Source: Lentisphaerota bacterium
GTDB lineage: Bacteria > Verrucomicrobiota > Lentisphaeria > Victivallales > Victivallaceae
Reading direction: 5' to 3'
Assembly (NCBI GenBank): GCA_015061745.1
Contig: SUWB01000024.1
Location: 1-47,053, forward strand
Length of the DNA: 47,053 nucleotides
Position numbers and translations under genes: made by a program. Every line of letters begins with the position of its first letter. The first letter of the stretch is position 1. The notes under the pieces were generated by a model. The model was not told the origin of the DNA and did no database searches. It saw only the letters and a program-made list of their open reading frames with translations. Shown piece after piece: positions 32,861-41,624 of this stretch.

Positions 32861-34834
32861 TCAATATTCGATTTTGAAAACGGCCACGTCATAGCATCCC
32901 ATATACCACTGGAGCGTGACATCGTTACCAGCGGCTGTGAATGGGGTCTTTTCCCAGGTTCCTTCCGGAGTCAGACGCAGGATCGCTGCGGGGACTCTGG
33001 CAAAACGCAGTTTGACGCTATCCAGTTCGTCAAAGTTGAGATTGGTGATGTAAAGCAGCTGACTGCCGTCATCATATTCCCGGGTCATTGACATAATTTC
33101 CTGCTGTTCGGTGCAGAGTACAGGAAGCATTCCGCCGTTCAGTTTGTCGAAAATGTCAATATACCAATTGTTCCGGGCTTCGTGGAACAAGGCATAGCCC
33201 ACATCCTGATGGAACGCAGAAGTACAGACATAGCCGCCCAGTTCGTTGCGGTAAAAGAGTGTTCCCGGAGCAACGGGTTCGATATCGGCACCGGCATAAG
33301 CTCCGTAACCCAGTTCGGTCATAACTTCAGCTTTGTCATCAAGCAGAGTCAGCTTGGGAACGCCTGCTGACTTGGAAATACCGTAAAGGGCCCCGGTTGT
33401 AACATTAGTTTCCCGGTTGTAGCGGAAATCCACCATTTCAGCCCGGACACCCAGATATTTTTCAAAACCTCTTTCGCAGAGAGCCGCAGCAGCGGGGCCG
33501 TCCACATAAAGTTTGCCTGAGAAAAGTTTTTTGAGGTCATCATCTGTGAAACGGCTGACGTTTCTATCTCCGGCAAGAACATAGACTTCGTCTCTGTCCA
33601 GATCAAAGGTGCACTGGAAAGGAATACCGGAATGGCCCAGATATTTGCTGCCGATAGTGGGTTCTTCGGTGAAAAATTCCCGGGCGACATCGGGATGTCC
33701 GGAGTGCCATTTGGGGAAATATCTGCTGGCAGGAACCACAACGCCTGTCATCCGGGTCTTGAAGATTTCTCCGGTAAGGGTTTGGTAGGAACGCTGGTAT
33801 TTACCCAGAACTTTGGTGTAGTTTTTGTGGACGGGAAATCCGAATTTCCGGGTGTTCACATACCACAATTTTGCACCCCGCAGCCCGATGAAGATCGACG
33901 CATAAAGTTTGGTGTGCATACCTTTGGAGGATTTACTGAAAAGATGATGGGGACAGGAGTCTGATTCATCCAGAAGGAACGGGATCTCATCTTTGTGATA
34001 ATCGGTCAGGGCCATTGCTTCGACCATAATGGAGGGGAAAACTTTGGCAGAGTTTTCAAAGTAAAAGGCATTGGCTATACGCATAACACGGGGCTGCCCC
34101 TGGGCCGCCATAGCTTTGGAAAGACTCTGGCAGTGACGGATCTTCCAACCGGGCATACTGGTACCGGCGGGAATGCTTGGATCGACGGAGTCGATACCGG
34201 CACGGAGGAGCTTTACTGTATCCATAGCAATGGCCTGCCGCAAGGTTTCCCAGGCGGTGAAGTTTTTGTCCCCGACTTTGGAATCTTTCACCGCCTGACG
34301 GTATTCGTCGGGGGTGAAGTTGTTGCCCGTCATCTCGTTGAATTTGGCCGTATGACGTTCACAGAAACACTCAGGAGCCGCAAGGGCAAAGCTGCGGATG
34401 TCATCGTCTCCCAGCATAAAGACCGGCTTTTCTTTGGCAAACATCGCAGCGACGTCAAAGAGATATTTTCTGAAATCGGGGTCAAGAATGCAGAAGCGTG
34501 TGTCTTTTCCGTCAATGTTGCTTGAACGTGTCCACTGTTCCTCATTTTTATCCACCCGGGGCCAGTGGCCGAGGGTTGACTGGAGCAGCACTCCCAATTT
34601 GACTCCGCTTCCTTCAAGTTCAGCTTTGAGCAGCTGATAACTTTTCAGCATTTCTTCCGCTTTCTTCATAGCGGGGAAGCCTTCGGGGTGAAGTGTCATA
34701 CAGTAAAGGCCAATGTCGTTGCCCGTCTGTTTGTAGTAATCGATGACATCGGCGGCCAGTGTTTTTTCTTTCCCGGGGGAATAGGGCAGAATATTAAAAA
34801 AGATAAAGTTGCGGTCAAAAATATTTGTACTCAT
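32861..34834 (-). CDS. Uncharacterised barrel-type glycosidase-like protein, paralogue 1
   Basis: Product of 657 residues, no signal peptide. The N-terminal part (about 1-370) reads as a (beta/alpha)-barrel: FMLGDDDIRSF (140-149), CFCERHTAKF (157-166), DPSIPAGTSMPGW (218-230) and FLLDESDSCPHH (286-297). A second alpha/beta region (about 390-530: DDDLKKLFSGKLYVDGPAAAALCERG) looks like the amidotransferase-like domain of beta-galactosidase-type enzymes; a C-terminal beta region ends at 657. Asp143-145 and Glu290 are candidate catalytic residues. It is an unrecognised family, not assigned to a known GH. AAAGG precedes the ATG. It sits third among the tandem copies and before a PIG-L-like gene. 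Confidence 0.75.
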   Translation of the reverse strand: MSTNIFDRNFIFFNILPYSPGKEKTLAADVIDYYKQTGNDIGLYCMTLHPEGFPAMKKAEEMLKSYQLLKAELEGSGVKLGVLLQSTLGHWPRVDKNEEQWTRSSNIDGKDTRFCILDPDFRKYLFDVAAMFAKEKPVFMLGDDDIRSFALAAPECFCERHTAKFNEMTGNNFTPDEYRQAVKDSKVGDKNFTAWETLRQAIAMDTVKLLRAGIDSVDPSIPAGTSMPGWKIRHCQSLSKAMAAQGQPRVMRIANAFYFENSAKVFPSIMVEAMALTDYHKDEIPFLLDESDSCPHHLFSKSSKGMHTKLYASIFIGLRGAKLWYVNTRKFGFPVHKNYTKVLGKYQRSYQTLTGEIFKTRMTGVVVPASRYFPKWHSGHPDVAREFFTEEPTIGSKYLGHSGIPFQCTFDLDRDEVYVLAGDRNVSRFTDDDLKKLFSGKLYVDGPAAAALCERGFEKYLGVRAEMVDFRYNRETNVTTGALYGISKSAGVPKLTLLDDKAEVMTELGYGAYAGADIEPVAPGTLFYRNELGGYVCTSAFHQDVGYALFHEARNNWYIDIFDKLNGGMLPVLCTEQQEIMSMTREYDDGSQLLYITNLNFDELDSVKLRFARVPAAILRLTPEGTWEKTPFTAAGNDVTLQWYMGCYDVAVFKIEY

Positions 34835-34851
34835 TTTATAACCTTTTGCTT

Positions 34852-36819
34852 TCAGTTCACTTTGAAAATTTCAGTGTCATAGCATTTCAGCGAACGCTCA
34901 ATAATTACTTCATCTCCCCGGCATTTGAAGGAAACGTTTTCCCAGTTGCCCTCAGGAGTGAGACGGGAAATACCGGCAGGAGGAACCGCAAAACGGAAGG
35001 TGAGCTCTTCCAAATCGTCAAAATTGAGATTGGCGATAAAAAGCAACTGCTTCCCGTCGGCATATTCCCGGGAGAGGAGCATTACTTCCTGCTGATCGGT
35101 GCATACTGCGGGCAGCTTTGAGCCGTTGAGCTTGTCAAGGACTTCAAGATACCATTTGTTCCGGGATTCCAGAAGTTGTGCATAAACGATATTCTGATGA
35201 AAGGCTGAAGTGCATACATATCCGCCCAGGGCGTTGTGATAAAAAACCGTTCCCGGAGCGACCCGTTCAATGGGGCTGCCTGAATAGGCTCCGTAGCCCA
35301 GTTCAGTCATAACTTCAGCTGTGTCATCAAGGAGAGTCAGTTTGGGGACGCCGTCGGTTTTGGAGATCAAATAACGGACATCGGTTTTGACATTTATTTC
35401 CCGGTTGAAACGGAAATCTGTCAATTCAGCCCGGACACCCAGATACTTTTCAAAACCTCTGGCACAGAGAGCCGCTGCCGCGGGACCGTCCACAAAAAGT
35501 TTGCGTGAAAGCAGCTTTTTAAGGTCATCATCGGTGAAACGGCTGACAGTTTTTTCTCCGGCAAGAACATAAATATGATCTTTTTCCAAATCAAAACTGC
35601 ATTGAAACGGAATACCTGTCACACCCAGGATCTTTGTTCCGACAGTGGGTTCTTCTGTGAAGTTTTCCCGGGCCCGGTCAGGGTGTCCCGTATGCCAGTC
35701 AGGAAAGTGGTTGCTGGCGGGAATGACAACACCTGTGAAGCGGGTTTGTTGGACTTCGCCAGCAAGAGTTTCGTAGGCACGGTGATACTTGCCCAGGATT
35801 TTTGTGTAGTTCCTGTGGGTGGGAAATCCGAATTTCCGGCTGTTCACATACCACAGCTTTGCTCCCTTCAAGCCTGAAAAGATCACGACATAAAGTTTGG
35901 CGTGCATCGACTTGGATGACTTGCTGTAAAGATGATGGGGGAATGAATCTGATTCATCCAGCAGGTACGGAATGTTTTTGTGAAATTCTGCGTAAGACAT
36001 CGTCTTTGCCACGATATAAGGAAATGTCTTGGCAGAGGATTCAAGGTAAAAGGTGTTGCCGATACGCATTACCTGAGGCTGACCTTTAGCGGCAATGCAT
36101 CTGGCTGAATCTGCCGAAAGCCGAATCTCCCACCCCGGCATACAGGTTCCGGCGGGGATAGAGGGATCAACTGAGTCGATAGCTTCCCGGATGATCGTTG
36201 CCGTGTCTGTTGAAATCGCCTGACGCAGTGTTTCATACGCATTGAAAATCTTGTCCCCGCAACTTGAATCCTTTACCGCCTGACAGTATTCATCAGGAGT
36301 GAAATTGTTGCCTGTCATCTCATTGAATTTCGCCGTATGACGTTCGCAGAAACATTCAGGAGCTCCCAGGGAAACACTGCGGATATCATCGTCACCCAGC
36401 ATAAAGACGGGCTTTTCTTTGGCAAACATAGCCGTTACGTCAAAGATATACTTCCTGAAATTTGGGTCAAGGGTACAGTAACGGGTGATTTTGCCGTCAA
36501 TGTTGACCGAACGTGTCCAGGGTTCTTCATCTTTGTCCACCCGGGGCCAGTGGCCCAGAATGGACTGGATCAGAACACCCAATTTGACTCCGCTTCCTTC
36601 AAGTTCAGCTTTAAGCAGCTGATAACTTTTCAACATTCTTTCCGCTTTGTTCACAGCGGGGAAGCCTTCGGGGTGGAGAGTCATACAGTAAAGAATAATA
36701 TCATTGCCCGTTTGCTTATAATAATCAATGGCATCGGCAGCCAATTCTTTTTCTTTGCCCGGAGAATAGGGCATAATATTGAAAAAGAGCAACTTGCGTT
36801 CAAAAATATTACTGCTCAT
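34852..36819 (-). CDS. Uncharacterised barrel-type glycosidase-like protein, paralogue 2
   Basis: Product of 655 residues. It is closely related to paralogue 1: 49 of the first 60 residues are identical, so the tandem duplication looks recent. It keeps GDDDIRSV, CFCERHTAKF, DPSIPAGTCMPGW and LLDESDSFPHH (the Cys of the CPH motif is replaced by Phe here). The same two later domains are present. AAAGGTG precedes the ATG. Gaps to its neighbours are 17 and 29 nt, consistent with one transcript. Confidence 0.75.
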   Translation of the reverse strand: MSSNIFERKLLFFNIMPYSPGKEKELAADAIDYYKQTGNDIILYCMTLHPEGFPAVNKAERMLKSYQLLKAELEGSGVKLGVLIQSILGHWPRVDKDEEPWTRSVNIDGKITRYCTLDPNFRKYIFDVTAMFAKEKPVFMLGDDDIRSVSLGAPECFCERHTAKFNEMTGNNFTPDEYCQAVKDSSCGDKIFNAYETLRQAISTDTATIIREAIDSVDPSIPAGTCMPGWEIRLSADSARCIAAKGQPQVMRIGNTFYLESSAKTFPYIVAKTMSYAEFHKNIPYLLDESDSFPHHLYSKSSKSMHAKLYVVIFSGLKGAKLWYVNSRKFGFPTHRNYTKILGKYHRAYETLAGEVQQTRFTGVVIPASNHFPDWHTGHPDRARENFTEEPTVGTKILGVTGIPFQCSFDLEKDHIYVLAGEKTVSRFTDDDLKKLLSRKLFVDGPAAAALCARGFEKYLGVRAELTDFRFNREINVKTDVRYLISKTDGVPKLTLLDDTAEVMTELGYGAYSGSPIERVAPGTVFYHNALGGYVCTSAFHQNIVYAQLLESRNKWYLEVLDKLNGSKLPAVCTDQQEVMLLSREYADGKQLLFIANLNFDDLEELTFRFAVPPAGISRLTPEGNWENVSFKCRGDEVIIERSLKCYDTEIFKVN

Positions 36820-36848
36820 AGCAACACCTTTTTTTAATTACAGAACTA

Positions 36849-38837
36849 TCAGCTGATCCTGAAGATCACCAATTCATAACAACTCAGAGGATAGCTGACT
36901 TTGACTGTTTCGCCTTCAACGGTGAAATTTGCATTTTTCCAAGTACCGTCGCCTGCCAGATATTCAATCTTTTCAGGTGTTTTTGCACAGCGCAGGTCAA
37001 TTGCTTTCAAGGGGTCAAAGTTGATGTTGCACACTTCACAGAGAATGGATTTGTCCTCATATTCTCTGGTGATTACCGTTACATTCTGTTCACTGGTACA
37101 GCGGAGGGGCATCTTGCGGCCGTTGAGTTTTTCGATGATCTCGGTCAGAAATTCCCGGCGGCCCACATTGAATTGTGAGTAAGCCATAGCGTGGTGGAAC
37201 GCCATAGAACAAACTGTTCCGCCATAAGCGTTTTTATAGAAAACTGAGGCGGGAGCAAGATATTCCAAATCATCTGCACCGGGGTAAGAGGCGTAGTGGA
37301 ATTCCGTGAAAACTTCAACAGCTTTGTCTTTAATGGTAAAAAGAGGTGTTTGAGGATTCATTACAGCCACATAACCTTTTTGGCAGTCGGTACGCAGTTC
37401 CCGGTTGTAGGGCAGCACTTTGTGTTCAGCTTCAATGCCCAGAGCGTCAGAAAATCCTCTCTGACAGACTGCCACTGCGGCAGGACCGTCAAGGAGCAGT
37501 TTGCAGCCGAGAAGTTTTTTGAGTTCTTCTTCTGTCAGGTGATTGATAGCATCAGCACCGGTAACGGCATAAACTTCGTTTTCATTGAAATCATAGGAAA
37601 CTTTGAAAGGAATACCGATCTGTCCCAGTTCAACCACCGCCATATTGGTGCGGGGAACAAGCTGAAGTTTCGGGGAAAGTTCGTCATAGTGGGCGGCGTG
37701 CCATTCGGAAAAGTTCTTATGGCCGGGAATGATGACACCGGTGGGAACGGTTTTTTTCACTTCTGCGGCAAGAGTCTGATAGAGACCTTTGTTTTCTGCC
37801 AGAATGTCCGTATAGTTTCTTGAAATGGGAACAGCACCCTTGTGGGTATTTACATACCAGAGCTTTGCACCATTGACTCCCGCAAGAATACTGGAACACA
37901 GTTTTGCGTGGAAACTGATAGCGGCACGGCTCCAGAGGTTGTGGGGACAGGTATCTGATTCGTCCAGCACCACCGGGATATCGGAGTGGGCGGTACGCAG
38001 AGCTTGAGTCCTGGCCACAAGATAAGGATAATCTTTGGCAGACGTTTCGTTATAATTGGCATTGGCAATACGCATAACAGGGGGATGTTTGCCGGCAAAA
38101 CATTTGGAAGTTTCACCGTTGAAAAGGAACTCCCAGCCGGGCATACAGGAGCCGCAACGGATTTCCGGATCGACACTGTCTACGGCTTCACGGATAATGG
38201 AGGCCACTGTATTGGGGATACCTTTACGCAAAGTTTCGTAAGCATTAAAGACTTCATCACCGTTTTTGCAATCAATGACCGCCTGACGGTATTCGTCGGG
38301 AGTGAAGTTTTTGCCGGTCATACGGTTGAATTCGGCCGTATGAAGTTCGCAGAAACACTCTGCCGGTGAAAAACTGCGGATGTCGTCGTCTCCGAGTATG
38401 AAGCAGGGGGCTTCTTTGGCAAAAAGAACTGTCATATCAAAAATGTATTTTTTGAAACCGGGATCCAGAGGGCAGTAACGGCTCAGATTTCCCTTGACAT
38501 CCACCATACGCACCCAGGGTTCAATGGGACGGCTCTTGAGTTCGGCAGGAGGAAAGTTCCGGGCACCGTGGCCCAGCACTGCCTGAAAGAGGATGCCCAG
38601 ACGGGCCCGGGAGCCCTGAAGTTCAGCTTTGAGTTTCTTATAGCTGTCAAGCATAAAGTACACCTTTTTCATCGCCGGAGCACAGGAGGGACTCAAGGTG
38701 AGTGAGTAGAGCACGTTACGGTTGCCGGTGCGTTCCACATATTCCACGATTTCTCCGGCCAGCTGTTTTTCTTCGCCGGGAGAGAAGGGGATCACATTGA
38801 AAAAATTGAACTCCTGATCAAAAGTTTGTTCTGCCAT
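36849..38837 (-). CDS. Uncharacterised barrel-type glycosidase-like protein, paralogue 3
   Basis: Product of 662 residues, first of the operon. Compared with paralogues 1 and 2 it is more divergent but collinear: LGDDDIRSFS, CFCELHTAEFNRMTG, DPEIRCGSCMPGW, VVLDESDTCPHNLWS and the amidotransferase-like EEELKKLLGCKLLLDGPAAVAVCQRG. The start at 38837 (MAEQTFDQ) follows AGGAAG; the longer frame to 38906 lacks this. No signal peptide is visible, so the substrate is probably taken up first. Confidence 0.75.
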   Translation of the reverse strand: MAEQTFDQEFNFFNVIPFSPGEEKQLAGEIVEYVERTGNRNVLYSLTLSPSCAPAMKKVYFMLDSYKKLKAELQGSRARLGILFQAVLGHGARNFPPAELKSRPIEPWVRMVDVKGNLSRYCPLDPGFKKYIFDMTVLFAKEAPCFILGDDDIRSFSPAECFCELHTAEFNRMTGKNFTPDEYRQAVIDCKNGDEVFNAYETLRKGIPNTVASIIREAVDSVDPEIRCGSCMPGWEFLFNGETSKCFAGKHPPVMRIANANYNETSAKDYPYLVARTQALRTAHSDIPVVLDESDTCPHNLWSRAAISFHAKLCSSILAGVNGAKLWYVNTHKGAVPISRNYTDILAENKGLYQTLAAEVKKTVPTGVIIPGHKNFSEWHAAHYDELSPKLQLVPRTNMAVVELGQIGIPFKVSYDFNENEVYAVTGADAINHLTEEELKKLLGCKLLLDGPAAVAVCQRGFSDALGIEAEHKVLPYNRELRTDCQKGYVAVMNPQTPLFTIKDKAVEVFTEFHYASYPGADDLEYLAPASVFYKNAYGGTVCSMAFHHAMAYSQFNVGRREFLTEIIEKLNGRKMPLRCTSEQNVTVITREYEDKSILCEVCNINFDPLKAIDLRCAKTPEKIEYLAGDGTWKNANFTVEGETVKVSYPLSCYELVIFRIS

Positions 38838-38935
38838 AGTTTTACTTCCTTTAAATTTGTGATACAAATCTGTTTGATAAACACGTTCATTTTTCCTGCT
38901 GCACACCTCAAAAGTGTGAAGAAAAATGAGTCTAA

Positions 38936-38949
38936 GGTAAAATAACCCC
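38936..38949. promoter_or_regulatory. Shared 14-bp motif at the barrel operon promoter
   Basis: The same 14 bases as at 16119-16132, here overlapping the candidate -10 TATTTT of this operon on the reverse strand. A common regulator is possible. Confidence 0.4.
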
Positions 38950-38967
38950 TCTTATCTTATAAAACAA
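38939..38967 (-). promoter_or_regulatory. Promoter of the barrel-PIG-L operon
   Basis: Reverse strand: TTGTTT (38962-38967), 17-bp spacer, TATTTT (38939-38944), about 100 nt before the first ATG. Confidence 0.55.
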
Positions 38968-39038
38968 GTGCAATTAAGGAGGAAGTAAAGTTTTTTTATG
39001 AAAATAATGTTAATTTTTAACATTGTATTGCCGGCAAT

Positions 39039-39065
39039 AAAAAAAGGAGGCTTTTCAGCCCCCTT
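39039..39065 (-). terminator. Terminator of the gre-MPE-CocE operon
   Basis: AAGGAGGC (39044-39051) pairs with GCCCCCTT (39058-39065), one mismatch; A-run 39039-39045 gives T's on the reverse strand. Confidence 0.8.
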
Positions 39066-39077
39066 CTCAGATGAAAA

Positions 39078-40757
39078 TTAAAGTTTTTCAACGCTCTGCG
39101 GCAGGATCAGCACAGAGGGATGTGCGGCATCGTGGAATATTTCCTGTTGAGCCGTTTTCATCGTCACCCCTTCGTTGATGGGGGCGGTGGTATTCAGGTT
39201 TCTGGAGTCTGCGGGGAAGTTTGCACTGTGGATGGCAATACGGACGGCGTGTCCGGCCTTGAAGGTATTGGCCACATCTCCCAGATCGATTTCATATTCA
39301 CGGATCTCGCCCGGTTTCAGGAAACACGCTTCAGTTTCTGATTTGCTGAACCGTGCTCTGACCATACCGGTCATCAGGAACATTGAACGGCCATCAGGAT
39401 AAAGGTCGGTCATCGTAACATAGAAGTCGGTGTCAGGAGCACTGCTCCGGGCAAAAAGACGCACCTTGACTGTTCCGGCTATTGTGAGAGCTTCCTGCAG
39501 GACAGGGGTCGTGAAAGTGATGACATCGGAACGCTTTTCTGTTGCTGACCGGTCGTAGTAGCCGAGAGAGTTGCGTTTGCCGTTGTAAGAGGGCGTTGCC
39601 TCCGCAGGATCATAGGTGTAGCGTGAAATGCTTTCCTTTGCTTTGGGGGCGGCATCGCAGAGCTTTCCATTTTCCTGAAGATAGAAAAGTTTTTCCCGGT
39701 TGGCGGGGGGCCAGACCTCAGAAGAGCACCAGCGGTTTTCTCCCATAAGAAAGAAGTACACTGTGGGCAGTTCCGGAGTCGGGTCATCTTTGGCAGATTT
39801 CATACAGTTAAGAATAAAACTGTCCTGCATCTTGACCAGTTCCCGGTGATCGTTTTCTTCTCCGAAGGCTTCTTTGTTGATCAGGCCGCCGTGGATCCAG
39901 GGACCGACGATCAACCGGGTGTAATTCCGGGCTTCAGGAGTTGCCGCAAGTTCTTTCATCAGTTTGAAGGTGGCAAAAGTTTCGCGTTTGAAACCGTCGA
40001 ACCAACCGCCTGAAATAATGGCGGGGGCTGAAATCCTGCTGAATTTTTTGCGGATATCTTCCCAGCCCAACGCCGGTTTCTGGGTGGTGCGGATGAAGTC
40101 ACGGTAAAATTCAACCACACCGTAGTTATAGAGCAAATCCATTTCATTGACGGGCAAATGGGAAAGCTGTGCATCGTAATCAGGAACGTTGTCGTAACCG
40201 AATTTGTTGCGGTGGAACATACTCAGTCCCCAACTGACCATAAATCCAAGTGAACTGCCGCCGCCGTCCCGTGCCATAGTGCAGCAGCCGTAAATCGGGG
40301 CAACGTGGGGACGGAATCCGACAATGGATTTATGGCCGCTGTATGCTGCCGCCCATTGGGTCCAGCCGGAATAAGAGGAACCCATAAGGGCAACTTTTCC
40401 ATTGCTCCAGGGTTGCTGAGAAATCCATTCGAGGGTGTCTTCTCCGTCGTGTTCTTCAAATTCAGGATGAGAGGGGAAGTAGGTGCCTTCACTCCAGGCG
40501 GTTCCCCGGCAGCACTGAAAGACAGAAGCAAAACCGTATCTGAGCCCGAAGGCACTGGGAAGGGAAATGTTGTCCCGTTTGAAGTAAGGGGAACGGTAGA
40601 GCAAAGTCCCGACAGGGGCTTTGTTTTCCGGGGGGAGATAGATGACGGTGTAAAGTTTTTTGCCGTCCCGCATAGGAAGCATACGCACTATGATGTCACA
40701 TTCCTTTTCATCAAAGGTGGAAAAAGGAGTGACTTCGTATTGATTTTTTGAGCTCAT
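39078..40757 (-). CDS. CocE/NonD-family alpha/beta hydrolase
   Basis: Serine hydrolase or acylase of the X-Pro dipeptidyl-peptidase/CocE fold, 559 residues. The nucleophile is in GSSYSGWTQWAA (the elbow Ser), GGWFDGF carries the catalytic-type Asp, and GPWIHGG holds the His. A C-terminal jelly-roll domain (about 370-555) is typical. There is no signal peptide. GAGG precedes the ATG. It is the last gene of an operon with the GreA fusion and a phosphoesterase. Substrates of the family range from peptides to esters; the specific one is unknown. Confidence 0.9.
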   Translation of the reverse strand: MSSKNQYEVTPFSTFDEKECDIIVRMLPMRDGKKLYTVIYLPPENKAPVGTLLYRSPYFKRDNISLPSAFGLRYGFASVFQCCRGTAWSEGTYFPSHPEFEEHDGEDTLEWISQQPWSNGKVALMGSSYSGWTQWAAAYSGHKSIVGFRPHVAPIYGCCTMARDGGGSSLGFMVSWGLSMFHRNKFGYDNVPDYDAQLSHLPVNEMDLLYNYGVVEFYRDFIRTTQKPALGWEDIRKKFSRISAPAIISGGWFDGFKRETFATFKLMKELAATPEARNYTRLIVGPWIHGGLINKEAFGEENDHRELVKMQDSFILNCMKSAKDDPTPELPTVYFFLMGENRWCSSEVWPPANREKLFYLQENGKLCDAAPKAKESISRYTYDPAEATPSYNGKRNSLGYYDRSATEKRSDVITFTTPVLQEALTIAGTVKVRLFARSSAPDTDFYVTMTDLYPDGRSMFLMTGMVRARFSKSETEACFLKPGEIREYEIDLGDVANTFKAGHAVRIAIHSANFPADSRNLNTTAPINEGVTMKTAQQEIFHDAAHPSVLILPQSVEKL

Positions 40758-40775
40758 TTTTTTATACCTCGATAT

Positions 40776-41624
40776 TTATTCAAAGTCGATCAGGAGCAAT
40801 TCTCTGCGGCAGTTGATCCGCAGGGGAAATGAGGCGTGATTGACTCCGGTTGAAATCAGCATACGGGTGTCGCTGTCTTTTTTTTGATAAAGACCGCAGG
40901 CCAGACGGCGGCCGTAGAAGCTGGGAACTGTGATCGCTCCCCAGAAAGGCAGACGGATTTGCCCGCCGTGGGTATGGCCGCAGAGAATAAGGGAAAAGGG
41001 GTCAAGGGGGGATTCCCGGTCAACTGCAATGACAGTGTCGGGACGGTGGACGAGAAAAATATTTTCCCGTGTTTCAGAAGGTTTTTCAAGAAGAGCAGGG
41101 TAGCCTTTGGAAATATCGTCACAACCGTAAATCCATCCCCAATCTTGAACTTCCAGACCGCTGTTGCACAGAAAGTGCCAGTTGTGTTTACCCATAAACT
41201 GCTGCCAGAACTCGACAGACAGCCAACTTTTCCCCCGTTCCCAGTTGCCGGGAATGGTAACGCAGCAGGGGATTTGCCGTGACAATTCTTGCAGCATCGG
41301 ACTCAGAGAGTCAATAGAAATGGCATCAGTACACAAATCACCGCCGCAAAGAAGGATGTCCGGATGAAATTTTTTGACGGCTTCACTCAATTCTGAAGCA
41401 AGAAAAGCATCTTTTGATGTATAGTGCAAATCTGAAAAAAACAATATCCGCTTCCCAACGGCCTTTGAAGATTTGGCCGGGAAGCGGCAATGAACAATTT
41501 TTACAGCACTCCGCCCGGAAAGCAGAGGTGCTTCCCCGTATCCCTTCAGACACCGCCACTTTTGGGCGTGGCGGTATCTGGGAATCAGGGAGGGAAAATA
41601 GAGTTTTAATTTTCTTTCCGTCAA
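40776..41624 (-). CDS. Metallophosphoesterase (calcineurin-like)
   Basis: Product of 282 residues starting at a TTG codon that overlaps the stop of the preceding gene as TTGA; GGAG lies about 8 nt upstream. Motifs in order are ILFFSDLHYTS, LLCGGDLCTD, TIPGNWERG, VHRPD and LCGHTHGGQIRLP, as in the YkuE-like metallophosphoesterases. The usual GNHE appears as GNWE, so one metal-contacting His is replaced by Trp; the remaining motifs are intact. It may cleave a phosphodiester in lipid or envelope metabolism. Confidence 0.85.
   Translation of the reverse strand: MTERKLKLYFPSLIPRYRHAQKWRCLKGYGEAPLLSGRSAVKIVHCRFPAKSSKAVGKRILFFSDLHYTSKDAFLASELSEAVKKFHPDILLCGGDLCTDAISIDSLSPMLQELSRQIPCCVTIPGNWERGKSWLSVEFWQQFMGKHNWHFLCNSGLEVQDWGWIYGCDDISKGYPALLEKPSETRENIFLVHRPDTVIAVDRESPLDPFSLILCGHTHGGQIRLPFWGAITVPSFYGRRLACGLYQKKDSDTRMLISTGVNHASFPLRINCRRELLLIDFE

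Noticed and set aside
38976..39081. Small 27-residue reading frame on the + strand beginning at 38998, preceded by AAGGAGG
   Set aside because: The Shine-Dalgarno lies about 15 nt from the ATG, the frame runs through the terminator of the opposite gene, and the peptide has no features.
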